NCBI GenBank assembly: GCA_027627685.1
Contig: CP091241.1
Span: 496,001 to 560,000, forward strand
Reading direction: 5' to 3'
DNA from: Hyphomonadaceae bacterium ML37
Lineage (GTDB): Bacteria > Pseudomonadota > Alphaproteobacteria > Caulobacterales > Maricaulaceae
Length of the DNA stretch: 64,000 bases
The notes under the pieces are model-generated. The model did no database searches. It was not told the origin of the DNA and was given only the letters and a program-made list of their open reading frames with translations. Position numbers and translations under genes: made by a program. Shown one piece after another: positions 25,684 through 34,435 of the stretch (the first letter of the stretch is position 1; every line of letters begins with the position of its first letter).

Positions 25684-27633
25684 ATGCCGGGATCGGGAAT
25701 GAATGTCGTGCGGCGGGGTCTGATCGCTGTTGTCGCCGCGTCGCTTGTTAGCTTGGGCGCGGCAGGCTGTACGACCGTCCAGCGGCCGGACACGGCGAGC
25801 CTGCCCAGCTTCACCTCCGATGAGGACTTGCGCGAGTTTCTGGCGCCCGGCGGCGATCTTATGGTCGCCGCGCGCGTTCCGCCGCCGCCTGCGCCCCCGC
25901 CACCCCCGCCGCCGCCCGCCCCGCCAGGGGCCTCACCGTCCGCCCCTGCACCCTCCGCCGCGCCGCAGGAGAGCGTCACGGTCACCGCCTCGGTTTCGAC
26001 GGAGAACGATTCCATCACCAATGTGCAGGTCGCCGGGGTGGATGAGGGCGGGATCGTCAAGGTCAGCGGGGATTATCTGGTCATCCTGCGGCGCGGGCGC
26101 CTGTTCACCGTGTCCACGGCGGACGGGGATCTGCGCGCCGTGGACACAATCGACGCCTATCCGCCCGGCGCCAGCGCGCGCTGGGACTGGTATGACGAAA
26201 TGCTGGTGTCCGGCGATCTCATCGTGGTCATCGGCTATAGCTATCGGCGCGGCGGGACCGAGATCAACCGCTTCCGTCTGGCTGCGGACGGGACGCTGAC
26301 CTTCATCGATTCCCATCATCTGAGATCAGACGATTATTATTCGGATCGCAATTACGCCTCGCGCCTGATCGGTGACCGGCTCATCTTCTACGCGCCGCTG
26401 TCGTTCCAGTGGAATTCACGCGACGTGCTCGACGATATGCCGGGCCTGAGCCGCTGGACGCCCGACCGCGAGGGGCCGGAATTTGAACGCATCGCCAGCG
26501 CCAGCAATGTCTTCATCCCCGCACCTCTCCGCGCCCGGGGCGCGGAGACGGTGGAGGCCATGCACACGGTCACGCAGTGCGATCTGGCGGAGCCGGAGCT
26601 GCGCTGCAAGGCGACCATCGTGCTGGGGCCGGAGTCGCGCACCTTCTTCGTCGCGCAGGACGCGGTCTATGTGTGGGTCAGCGCTCCCCGCATGGCGGAG
26701 GATGACAGCCAGAACTTCCTGATCCGCATCGCGCTCGGCGACGGACCGCCCAGCGCCGTGCAGGTGGAGGGCGAACCACTCGACCAGTTCTCTTTCAACG
26801 CCAATACCGCCCGCAGCCGGATTGACGTGCTGGTCGCCGACGAGGGCTATGGCGATGCGATGTGGAACGCGGATCTGACGCGCGGCCGCCCGGCTTTGCT
26901 GCGCCTCCCACTCGCGCGCTTCGGAGATGGCGGCGGGGCGGCGCCCGCCTCCGACTATCAGTTCCTGCCGGGCGACGAGGACGCCTATCTCGACCGCAAC
27001 CGCTTTATCGGAGACCGGCTGCTCTACGCCCTCAGCCGCTGGCGTGGCGGGAAGAGTGATTACTCGCTCGTGGTCGTGCCGGTGGAGGGTGGCGAGCCGG
27101 TTGAGTTTACCGTGCCTGAAGGCGTCGACCGGATCGAGCAGCTGGGCCGCGACGCGGTGGTGGTGGGCGGCGAGGAGGCGGCAGTCTTCCTCACCGTTGA
27201 TTTGATGGAACCCGAGCCCTCCATCATCGACCGCTATGTGGAGCGCGGCGCGCGCGAGGCGGAATCGCGCAGCCACGCCTTCTTCTACAATCCCGATACG
27301 GCCAGCCCGAACGGCGCTGACGGCCTGCTCGGCCTGCCCGTGATCAATCGCGGCGCCAGGGCAGCCGGTGCGGACATGCTGTTCCTGCGCCGTGATGATC
27401 GCCGGCTGTCAGACTATGGACGGCTGGAGTCCGAGGCGCCGGCGGGCGTGGATGATGGCTGTCAGGCGTCCTGCGTCGACTGGTATGGCGATGCCCGTCC
27501 GATCTTCCTGCGCGGTCGCGTGTTCGCGCTGCTGGGCTATGAGCTGGTGGAGGGCGACGCCTCGGGCGCGCGCATTCGCGAGACGCGGCGCATCGATTAC
27601 ACGCCGCAGCCTGAAAGGCGGGCGGGGAAGTAG
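25684..27633 (+). CDS. Secreted beta-propeller domain lipoprotein
   Basis: 649 residues. The signal peptide ends LVSLGAAGC (Cys 29), probably lipidated. A Pro-rich spacer (about 62-90) with runs of up to eight prolines follows, then one large domain from about 105 onward. Motifs ITNVQVAGVDEGGIVKVSGD and LDQFSFNANTARSRIDVLV match the secreted beta_propel family, made of repeated beta-sheet blades. Function unknown; archaeal and bacterial members are cell-surface proteins. A second ATG at 25699 is also possible. Confidence 0.85.
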   Translation: MPGSGMNVVRRGLIAVVAASLVSLGAAGCTTVQRPDTASLPSFTSDEDLREFLAPGGDLMVAARVPPPPAPPPPPPPPAPPGASPSAPAPSAAPQESVTVTASVSTENDSITNVQVAGVDEGGIVKVSGDYLVILRRGRLFTVSTADGDLRAVDTIDAYPPGASARWDWYDEMLVSGDLIVVIGYSYRRGGTEINRFRLAADGTLTFIDSHHLRSDDYYSDRNYASRLIGDRLIFYAPLSFQWNSRDVLDDMPGLSRWTPDREGPEFERIASASNVFIPAPLRARGAETVEAMHTVTQCDLAEPELRCKATIVLGPESRTFFVAQDAVYVWVSAPRMAEDDSQNFLIRIALGDGPPSAVQVEGEPLDQFSFNANTARSRIDVLVADEGYGDAMWNADLTRGRPALLRLPLARFGDGGGAAPASDYQFLPGDEDAYLDRNRFIGDRLLYALSRWRGGKSDYSLVVVPVEGGEPVEFTVPEGVDRIEQLGRDAVVVGGEEAAVFLTVDLMEPEPSIIDRYVERGAREAESRSHAFFYNPDTASPNGADGLLGLPVINRGARAAGADMLFLRRDDRRLSDYGRLESEAPAGVDDGCQASCVDWYGDARPIFLRGRVFALLGYELVEGDASGARIRETRRIDYTPQPERRAGK

Positions 27634-27770
27634 GCGGGAGGTTTTGGGGAGGCGGGGCAGGGCTGCCTGGGGATGCGTGCCGCCGCCCGGGGCGCGCAGC
27701 ACCGCCCTGGCGCGCAACACCGTCGCGCGCCGGCCATGTCATCTCAATTCAACGATGGACAGCGAATAAA

Positions 27771-27845
27771 TGGAGCGGGCGATGAGATTCGAACTCACGA
27801 CCCTCACCTTGGCAAGGTGATGCTCTACCCCTGAGCTACGCCCGC
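27771..27845 (-). tRNA. tRNA-Gly (anticodon GCC)
   Basis: On the minus strand the cloverleaf is complete: acceptor GCGGGCG (27845-27839) pairs with CGCCCGC (27781-27775), with discriminator T and an encoded CCA (27773-27771). The anticodon stem-loop reads ACCTT-GCC-AAGGT with anticodon GCC; the T-loop contains GTTCGAATC. No repeat of its 3' end was seen nearby, so no sign of integration here. Confidence 0.97.
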
Positions 27846-28005
27846 TCATAATCCTGCGTGACAGGGCCCCGGCCAAGGCCGGGAGGCGGGTATATCGCGC
27901 ATCGCGCCAGGTTTGGCAAGCCCGCCTGTTCACCGCATCGGCAGTGCGGCGGCGGGCCTCGCCAAGGCTTGCACGCGCCTGCCGGACAAGGCTAATCGGG
28001 AGGTC

Positions 28006-28539
28006 ATGACACACGCGCCGCAACCGCCCGCCCCGCCGGTCAGCCGGGCCGATCTGTTCGCCTTTTTTGACGCGCTGGGCGTCGCCCATCGCACGGTGGA
28101 GCATGCCCCGGTTTTCACGGTGGCCGAGGGCGAGGACATCAGGGCGGACATGCCCGGCGGGCATACCAAGAATTTGTTTCTGAAGGACAAGAAAGGCGAG
28201 CTGGTGCTGATCAGCGCGCTGCAGTCGACGCAGATTGCGCTCAACCAGCTGCACAAATTGATCGGCGGCGGGCGACTGTCGTTCGGGTCGGCGGAGCTGC
28301 TGGTAGAGGCGCTGGGGGTCACGCCCGGCTCGGTGACGGCGTTCGCCATCATCAATGATCCAGGCCATCGCGTGCGCTTCATTCTGGACCGGGCGCTGAT
28401 GGACCATGAGATCGTGAACTTCCATCCCCTGAAGAATGACGCGACCACGGCGCTGACCAGCGCTGACCTTCTGCGCTTTGTGCGGGCGCTGGGCCGTGAG
28501 CCCGAGGTGCTCGACCTGGCCGCCCTCAGCGCCGGTTGA
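28006..28539 (+). CDS. YbaK/ProX-type aminoacyl-tRNA deacylase
   Basis: 177 residues of the YbaK / prolyl-tRNA editing domain family. Key features: [38 protein letters not shown] with the catalytic-type Lys, [21 protein letters not shown] and [12 protein letters not shown]. It hydrolyses mischarged tRNA, typically Ala-tRNA-Pro for this subgroup. GGGAGG precedes the ATG at 28006. A tRNA-Gly gene lies upstream on the other strand. Confidence 0.93.
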   Translation: MTHAPQPPAPPVSRADLFAFFDALGVAHRTVEHAPVFTVAEGEDIRADMPGGHTKNLFLKDKKGELVLISALQSTQIALNQLHKLIGGGRLSFGSAELLVEALGVTPGSVTAFAIINDPGHRVRFILDRALMDHEIVNFHPLKNDATTALTSADLLRFVRALGREPEVLDLAALSAG

Positions 28540-28614
28540 GGCTTGCAAGCGCGCGCGCAAGCGGCCACCTAGAGCGCAAGCGGTTCGACACATCTTTCTC
28601 GAGGAGCAGACCCC

Positions 28615-29538
28615 ATGGAGATTATTGGCGCCAGCGGCCAGAGCCCGGCCCCGTCCGCTGCGGGCGGTGATGACCTCATCCGCAACGGCACAGACAAGAG
28701 CTTCATGGCCGACGTGATCGAGCCGTCCAAGACCGTGCCCGTGCTGGTGGATTTCTGGGCGCCCTGGTGCGGCCCGTGCCGCCAGCTGACCCCCGTGATC
28801 GAGGCCGCCGTGCGCGCGGCCAAGGGCGCGGTGAAGCTGGTGAAGATCAATATCGATGAAAACCCCGGCATTGCCGGCCAGCTGCGCATCCAGTCCATCC
28901 CGGCCGTAATCGCCTTCCAGAACGGCCAGCCGGTGGACGGCTTCATGGGCGCCCTGCCCGAAAGCCAGATCAAGCAGTTCATCGCCCGCCTGTCCGGCGC
29001 GGTGGATGGCGCGGCGGTGGAGGATCTGATCGCGCGCGCCCATGAGGCCTTGGCGGCGGGCGATGCGGGCGGCGCGGCGCAGGATTTTGCCCAGGCGCTG
29101 CAGATGGACAAGGACAATCCCGAGGCCATCGCGGGGCTGGCGCGCCTCTATCTGATGAGCGGCGATCCCGATCAGGCCAGGGCGCTGATCGACAGCGCGC
29201 CCGAGACCAAGAAATCCCACCCCGCCATCGCGTCCGTGCGTGCCTCCATGGAGCTGGCCGGTGAAGTAGAAGGGGCCGACGACCTCGACGCCGCCGAGCG
29301 GCGCGCCTCGAAAGCCGCCAGCGATCCCGAAGCGCAGTTCGCGCTGGCCCGGGCGCGTCTGGCGGCGGGCGATATGGAGGGCTGCGTGGACGCGCTGCTG
29401 GTCTCCATATCGCTGGACCGGGAATGGAACGAGTCCGCCGCGCGTCAGCTCCTCCTGCGCGTGTTCGACGCCTCCGGCCCCATGTCGGAGCTGGCCAAGT
29501 CCGGCCGGCGGCGCCTGTCGTCCATCCTGTTTGCGTGA
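28615..29538 (+). CDS. cnoX: Thioredoxin-TPR protein, CnoX-like chaperedoxin
   Basis: 307 residues. N-terminal thioredoxin fold with WCGPC (Cys 52 and 55) and the cis-Pro loop IPAVIAF, then a TPR-like helical domain (about 135-300). This matches CnoX (YbbN). The E. coli protein lacks a redox-active CXXC, whereas Caulobacter CnoX keeps it, as here. CnoX protects substrates during bleach or oxidative stress and hands them to GroEL. GAGGAG precedes the ATG. Confidence 0.9.
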   Translation: MEIIGASGQSPAPSAAGGDDLIRNGTDKSFMADVIEPSKTVPVLVDFWAPWCGPCRQLTPVIEAAVRAAKGAVKLVKINIDENPGIAGQLRIQSIPAVIAFQNGQPVDGFMGALPESQIKQFIARLSGAVDGAAVEDLIARAHEALAAGDAGGAAQDFAQALQMDKDNPEAIAGLARLYLMSGDPDQARALIDSAPETKKSHPAIASVRASMELAGEVEGADDLDAAERRASKAASDPEAQFALARARLAAGDMEGCVDALLVSISLDREWNESAARQLLLRVFDASGPMSELAKSGRRRLSSILFA

Positions 29539-29555
29539 GGTAAACCTGCGCGGCG

Positions 29556-30932
29556 CTAGAAGCGGGCGCGCAGGCCGACCGCCACATAGCGCGGGCGATA
29601 ATTGACGCGCTGCAGTTCGGTGGTCCGGTTGTCGAAGAAGACCTGATCGCCCGAATTGGGGTTCCAGATCGCGCCGATCCGGCCGCCGTGCTCATATCCG
29701 GCGCTCAGATTGACCGATACATTCTGACTGACAGGCAGGTTCACACCGGCTTTCAGCGATCCGGTGAAGTCCCAGTCCCGGCGGCTGTCTGTCGTGTTGA
29801 TCGTGAAGTTCTGATCAGATGGCGGACAGATATTGCACAGGACCGTTTCCTCGCTGCGCAGGCTGGAGCGGGTGTTGGCCAGGCCGGCCGTCGCCTTGAA
29901 GAAGGGGATGAACGGCCCGATCGAAAAGTCGCCCGGCCGTCCCCCGGCGCGGATGCCGATATTAAGGCCATAGCGGTCATTGCTGGCGCGCTGGTCGCGC
30001 GATTGCTCGATATTGACGCCGCCGCCGGTATGCTGGCTCCAGCCTTCGAAATCCTGGACCATGGAGGCGTAGTAGAGCGTGATGAAAAGCTGCGCGCAGG
30101 CCAGCGAGTCAAAACCCCGGAACCCGTAATCGCCGCTGACGTCCCAGGCCCGCCATTCATTGCGGGCTTCATGGACCGAGCCGAAATTGCTGACATTGAT
30201 TCCGGACGAGCCGGACGGCGAAAGCGCGCCGTAAACAAAGCCGCTGTCGCCGCTTCCGCCCGGGGCGATCACTGTCATGTCGCTTTGCGTTTCGCGGCTG
30301 GTGCGAAAGCCAATAGAGGCTCCAGGCTGAATGCGTGTGCGCCCGCTAACCGTGCTCGCCACCGGCGGCTCAGATGTGACGGGCACGTTGATCGCGGCGC
30401 CATAGGCGTGCGCGTAACCTGTTCGTGACGTGGCCGCGCCGAAGCGCTCGCCGCTGGACGGGGTGTCGCGCTGGAAACCGATGCCGGTCCCCGGCAGGTT
30501 CAGATTGGCCCGCCCGTAGTGACCGGAAACACCGAACCTGAGAGCGTCTGCCGGCTGCCAGGGAGGCGGCGTCAGATCGCCATAGGGCCGGCGTCCGGCC
30601 AGCAGATCGTCCAGCAGATCGAGATACTCTCTGAGGGCCGGATCTCCGCCGTCAGCTCTGGTTTCGCTGCCTGAACGGATCAGTTCGGACGCAGTGTCTT
30701 CACGAAGGCGCTCGACTTGCTGGCGTTGCCGGGGCGTCAGCGTGTACTGGCGCGCCGCGCCCCGCACCCGCGCCGCTGTCACCGTCATGCCGGCCGCGGC
30801 CTGAGTGTTCTCATGCGCGCCGGCCTGGCCGTCAGTGGCGGCAGCCGGGCCCGCAAAGGCGAAAAGGGCGGTGGCCACGCCGGCTGCGCCCGCCAATAAA
30901 GAGGTCCGTCCTGTGACCGGATGTCTGGACAT
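29556..30932 (-). CDS. Hypothetical outer-membrane beta-barrel protein
   Basis: 458 residues. A signal peptide (about 1-33, ending GPAAA) is followed by a helical stretch (TPRQRQQVERLREDTASELI) and a linker rich in Pro and Asp. From about 140 onward there are alternating beta strands typical of a barrel, ending in a terminal Phe (VAVGLRARF), the usual outer-membrane assembly signal. Three cysteines sit in the barrel (LACAQ, LCNICPP). No family recognised. It lies directly downstream of the cupin-LuxR regulator on the same strand, which may control it. Confidence 0.7.
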   Translation of the reverse strand: MSRHPVTGRTSLLAGAAGVATALFAFAGPAAATDGQAGAHENTQAAAGMTVTAARVRGAARQYTLTPRQRQQVERLREDTASELIRSGSETRADGGDPALREYLDLLDDLLAGRRPYGDLTPPPWQPADALRFGVSGHYGRANLNLPGTGIGFQRDTPSSGERFGAATSRTGYAHAYGAAINVPVTSEPPVASTVSGRTRIQPGASIGFRTSRETQSDMTVIAPGGSGDSGFVYGALSPSGSSGINVSNFGSVHEARNEWRAWDVSGDYGFRGFDSLACAQLFITLYYASMVQDFEGWSQHTGGGVNIEQSRDQRASNDRYGLNIGIRAGGRPGDFSIGPFIPFFKATAGLANTRSSLRSEETVLCNICPPSDQNFTINTTDSRRDWDFTGSLKAGVNLPVSQNVSVNLSAGYEHGGRIGAIWNPNSGDQVFFDNRTTELQRVNYRPRYVAVGLRARF

Positions 30933-31037
30933 TAATCTGCTCCCCGAAAATCAAACCCTGACGGGCAAGGATGTGCCGCCGGCTGACCCCCGATGCCGAG
31001 GGGAGGACAGATAATGACGTTTCAACCTGAGGCGTCG

Positions 31038-31826
31038 TCATCCATTTGGATGAGGCGCCAGGGCGTCCTTGCCGATCACGCCCAGAAACGTGACGGTGGC
31101 CCGGATGATGTCCGCCTGGGTGCGTGCGCCCATCTTGTCACGCAGTCGGGCGGCATGGGTGCGCACCGTGTTGATGCTGACAGCGCGCGCGCGGGCGATG
31201 TCCTGAAGGCTGAGGCCTGCGGCCAGCGCCAGGGCGACATTGAGCTCTGATGGCGTCAGCCCGTACAGGGCGGCGAATTCCAGCCGCGCGTGTTCGCCAG
31301 GCTCGGCTGTGCCCGCCAGCGTCAGGTCCACCGTCACGGCGGCGAACACGGCGGCTGTCTCACCGCGATTGGCCCAGGCATGGGCAGTGCGGCGCTGGAC
31401 CACCGTATCGAAGGGATAAAGCGTGACCTCGCTGTCCGACAGGATCAGCGTCAGCTCGCCCTGCAGCACAGTGATGTAGTCGATGGTGTCGGTCCGGTGC
31501 ATGCCGGGGTGATGAGCGGTGTCCACGCGCACGGTTTCAGTGCCCTCGAACGCGGCCGCGTAATAGGCGTCGAGTTGCTCAGGGGTGATGTGGGGCCGGT
31601 CGGGCGGCACGATGATGAACTGGAACGTGGTCGCGCCGCGCGGCGGCGCCAGCGGCAGGCGTACGATCTCCTGGTGGGGCGGATCGCGCAGGGCGTCGGC
31701 ATTGCGCCGGGTGAACCAGTGGACTGCCCGGAAATCACCGGGCGAGACATGCGAATCCTTCAGGACGTAGGATTTGCCCTGTGCGTCTGCGGCGGTCACG
31801 ACCCGGCGAAAACTGCGTTTGGCCAT
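31038..31826 (-). CDS. Cupin-domain LuxR-type transcriptional regulator
   Basis: 262 residues. The N-terminal two-thirds contain a cupin-like barrel (TIDYITVLQGELTLILSDSE, VTLYPFDTVVQRRTAHAWAN) with His candidates for metal or ligand binding. The C-terminus is a LuxR helix-turn-helix (about 192-250: LTPSELNVALALAAGLSLQD, then VSINTVRTHAARLRDKMGA). An unusual one-component layout: the cupin would sense a small molecule and the HTH bind DNA. Divergent from thiD; upstream of the beta-barrel gene. A strong dyad at 31856-31880 lies 30 bases upstream of the start. Confidence 0.88.
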   Translation of the reverse strand: MAKRSFRRVVTAADAQGKSYVLKDSHVSPGDFRAVHWFTRRNADALRDPPHQEIVRLPLAPPRGATTFQFIIVPPDRPHITPEQLDAYYAAAFEGTETVRVDTAHHPGMHRTDTIDYITVLQGELTLILSDSEVTLYPFDTVVQRRTAHAWANRGETAAVFAAVTVDLTLAGTAEPGEHARLEFAALYGLTPSELNVALALAAGLSLQDIARARAVSINTVRTHAARLRDKMGARTQADIIRATVTFLGVIGKDALAPHPNG

Positions 31827-31855
31827 GCGGTCTCCCGGTCATGAGCGGGCGCAGG

Positions 31856-31880
31856 CTTTCAGATCACGGCAATCTGAAAG
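31856..31880. promoter_or_regulatory. Perfect dyad, candidate operator of the cupin-LuxR regulator
   Basis: CTTTCAGAT (31856-31864) and ATCTGAAAG (31872-31880) are perfect inverted arms around a 7-base spacer, in the intergenic region between the regulator and thiD. The 25-bp size and position fit a dimeric regulator binding site. No T-run follows, so not a typical terminator. Confidence 0.5.
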
Positions 31881-31963
31881 GAGGGGACGATATTGCAGCC
31901 TCCCCATGCGCCGCTAGATTGGCGCGCAAGAGCAAACCCCGGTTCCGGAGGCCAAGGCAAGCC

Positions 31964-32827
31964 ATGAGTGATGCAATCGACGAGTTCGGCCCCGAAGAGC
32001 AGAGGGGCCGCGTGCTGGTGATCGCCGGATCGGACTCCTCGGGCGGGGCGGGCATCCAGGCCGACATCAAGACCGTGACGGCGCTGGGCGGTTATGCCGC
32101 GACGGCCATCACGGCCGTGACGGTGCAGACCACGATGGGCGTCAGCGCGGTGCATCCCGTGCCGCTGGACATCATCACCGGCCAGATCGGCGCCGTGCTG
32201 GACGATATCGGCGCGGATGCGATCAAGACCGGCATGCTGGCGAGCGCCGATGTGATCGAGGCGGTGGCCAGGGCGCTGGATGCGGCGAAGGCGCAGGCGA
32301 TCCCGCTCATCGTGGATCCGGTGATGGTCACCTCGTCCGGCGCCCGGCTGGTGGATGACAGCGCATTGGCGGCGATCAAGTCGGTGCTGGTCCCGCGCGC
32401 GGCGCTGATCACGCCCAATATACCCGAAGCCGAGGCGCTGACCGGGCTGTCAATCGAGGACCTGGACGGCCAGCGGGCCGCCGCCGAAGCGCTGCTCAAG
32501 GCGGGCGCGCGCGCCGTGCTGGTGAAGGGCGGGCATCTTGAAGGCGGGGACGTGATTGATTGTCTGCTCACGCGCAACGGCATGCGCCTGTTCACCCGTC
32601 CGCGCCTGCGCACCCGCCACACCCACGGGACGGGCTGCACGCTCGCGTCGGCTATCGCTGCGCTGATGGCCCAGGGCCTGGCGCTGGACCGGGCGGTGGA
32701 GCAGGCCGGGGATTATCTGCACGAGGCGATCCGCCAGGCGCCCGGCTTCGGCAAGGGCTCAGGACCGGTGCATCAGGGCTGGACGGTGCAACGCAGCTTC
32801 GCCAGCGCGCCGGTGCGCGAGGGGTAG
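31964..32827 (+). CDS. thiD: Hydroxymethylpyrimidine / phosphomethylpyrimidine kinase
   Basis: 287-residue ribokinase-family enzyme making HMP-PP for thiamine synthesis. Signatures: VLVIAGSDSSGGAGIQADIK near the N-terminus, VVDPVM-type region IVDPVMVTSSG, TPNIPEAEALTG, and the anion-hole HTHGTGCTLASAIA with the catalytic Asp equivalent near the C-terminus. The ATG at 31964 gives the standard start with a short extension. No TPP riboswitch was found in the 137 bases upstream. Confidence 0.95.
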   Translation: MSDAIDEFGPEEQRGRVLVIAGSDSSGGAGIQADIKTVTALGGYAATAITAVTVQTTMGVSAVHPVPLDIITGQIGAVLDDIGADAIKTGMLASADVIEAVARALDAAKAQAIPLIVDPVMVTSSGARLVDDSALAAIKSVLVPRAALITPNIPEAEALTGLSIEDLDGQRAAAEALLKAGARAVLVKGGHLEGGDVIDCLLTRNGMRLFTRPRLRTRHTHGTGCTLASAIAALMAQGLALDRAVEQAGDYLHEAIRQAPGFGKGSGPVHQGWTVQRSFASAPVREG

Positions 32828-32858
32828 AGGTCAGGGGCCGGGTCGGGGGGTCAGCCAG

Positions 32859-34364
32859 TCAGGGGTCGAGATCCAGCTCGTACAGGTCATCGAAGGTGAG
32901 CACCCGCCCGGCGCCCGCAATGGCCTCGGCGATGTCCGGCTGGGCGGCGAGGGCGAGAAGGTTGGCGCGCGCCTGTGTCTGGACATCAAAGGCCGTGGCG
33001 CGCTCGTGGGTTCGGTAGTCATGAAGCATGGCCAGCACCGTCTCGGCGCCGCCGGGCGTGCTCACCTCCTCGCGCAACACCGCCTCGGCCTCTTCAATCC
33101 GGCCGATGTGCAGCAGGGCCCTGAGATAATCGGTCGAACCGCCGTCCCGCAGGTTTTCCAGTTGCGCCTCTGCGTCGTCCCGGTCGCCGGCCTGAAAGGT
33201 TGCGACCGTGCGTACGCGCGCCACGATGGCGTGGCCCCGGCTGGTCAGCATGTCCTCGTCGACCTGTTCAAGCGCGTCCAGCGCCTGCTGACCCCGCCCG
33301 GCCATGACATGGCGATGGGCGATATCGACGATATGGCCGCCCGCCATCTCGGGCCGGTCGGTCGCTCCGGCCGTATGCGCCGCGCGCCAGTACATCGCCT
33401 CGGCTCCATCGTCGTCGCCGCGGGCGCGCAGGACATCGCCCAGCCGCGTGTACAGATTGGCATGATACTCCCAGGCGTCCGGGAATCGCTCGCCAGCCTC
33501 AACGCGCTCGAGCAGAGACTGCGCCACCGCGTGCGCGCCATCCAGATCACCCAGATGCAGCAGGTTGGCGGATAACATGACGCCGGTGCGCAGGGCAGGC
33601 CGGCGCGATTGCAACTCGGCCCGCAGCGCCTCGGTCTCGCGCTGCAGCCCCCTGCGGACCTCGGTGAGTTCGTCAAATCCTGACCAGGTCCACAGCTCCG
33701 CGTACCGGCGCGCCGCGCGCAGATCGATCAGGGCGGAGGCGCCGACCAGGCGGCGCGCCTCATCCATCGCCTCGTTGATCCGGCCCCGTTTGACATGGGC
33801 TTCGATGACCATCTGGCGCACCCAGTCCAGACCGGCGGGACCTTCCGGCGGCGTCCACCGGCGCAGCAGCGCGTCCAGGAACGCATCCAGCTCCGCCTCG
33901 TAGCCGAAACCGCGCAGGCCCTGCGCAACAGATTCAAGGTGATTGGGGCGGACCTGCTCAAAGAGTCCTTGTTGCGCAGCCGGAGCGGCGACTTCCGCTG
34001 CGGCTTCCGGCCAGCGCGCGTCGAGAGTGTGGATCATGAACAGGTAATAGCCGAGACCAGGCAGGCCGGGGTGGATCTCCCGCGCCTCCAGCATGTAGGG
34101 AAGCGCGCTGTCGTGGTCGCGTTTGAAATAGTGCGCGGCGCCCATTTCCATCGTGACTCCCGCCCGGAAAAGGGCGGGGAGCCGGGCATAGGCCGGCAAG
34201 TCTTGAAGCGCCTCGCCGGTGGTCAGAACGTCGTCCCACCGTTCTTCATTGATGGCGCTGAAGAACTCCAGCCCGAGGCGGGTCGGATCATCCGACGCTG
34301 ACGCCGCTGTATGCGCCCCTGCAAATATCGCCAGCGCAGCCGCGGCGGCTTTCAACCATGTCAT
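32859..34364 (-). CDS. Exported helical-repeat (TPR-like) protein
   Basis: About 501 residues. A clear signal peptide (MTWLKAAAAALAIFAGAHT, cut near 23) is followed by helical pairs of TPR-like spacing throughout: repeated Ala/Leu/Glu helices such as YHANLYTRLGDVLRARGD and GAEAMYWRAAHTAG. No catalytic motif. Probably a periplasmic scaffold; partner unknown. GGGAGG precedes the ATG at 34364, which I prefer to the in-frame ATG at 34406. Confidence 0.75.
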   Translation of the reverse strand: MTWLKAAAAALAIFAGAHTAASASDDPTRLGLEFFSAINEERWDDVLTTGEALQDLPAYARLPALFRAGVTMEMGAAHYFKRDHDSALPYMLEAREIHPGLPGLGYYLFMIHTLDARWPEAAAEVAAPAAQQGLFEQVRPNHLESVAQGLRGFGYEAELDAFLDALLRRWTPPEGPAGLDWVRQMVIEAHVKRGRINEAMDEARRLVGASALIDLRAARRYAELWTWSGFDELTEVRRGLQRETEALRAELQSRRPALRTGVMLSANLLHLGDLDGAHAVAQSLLERVEAGERFPDAWEYHANLYTRLGDVLRARGDDDGAEAMYWRAAHTAGATDRPEMAGGHIVDIAHRHVMAGRGQQALDALEQVDEDMLTSRGHAIVARVRTVATFQAGDRDDAEAQLENLRDGGSTDYLRALLHIGRIEEAEAVLREEVSTPGGAETVLAMLHDYRTHERATAFDVQTQARANLLALAAQPDIAEAIAGAGRVLTFDDLYELDLDP

Positions 34365-34435
34365 GACGCCGCCCTCCCGCGTGAGGCGAACATGATGGGC
34401 AGGCACGGGCGGTGTGGCAAGCCGGTTTCAGGCGT

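Noticed and set aside
25860-25960. Short tandem repeat or CRISPR-like array
   Set aside because: The CCGCC-rich stretch simply encodes the polyproline spacer of the beta-propeller lipoprotein.
31827-31963. TPP riboswitch upstream of thiD
   Set aside because: Looked for the conserved CTGAGA and ACCTGA-type elements; none found. Only the CTTTCAGAT dyad is there.
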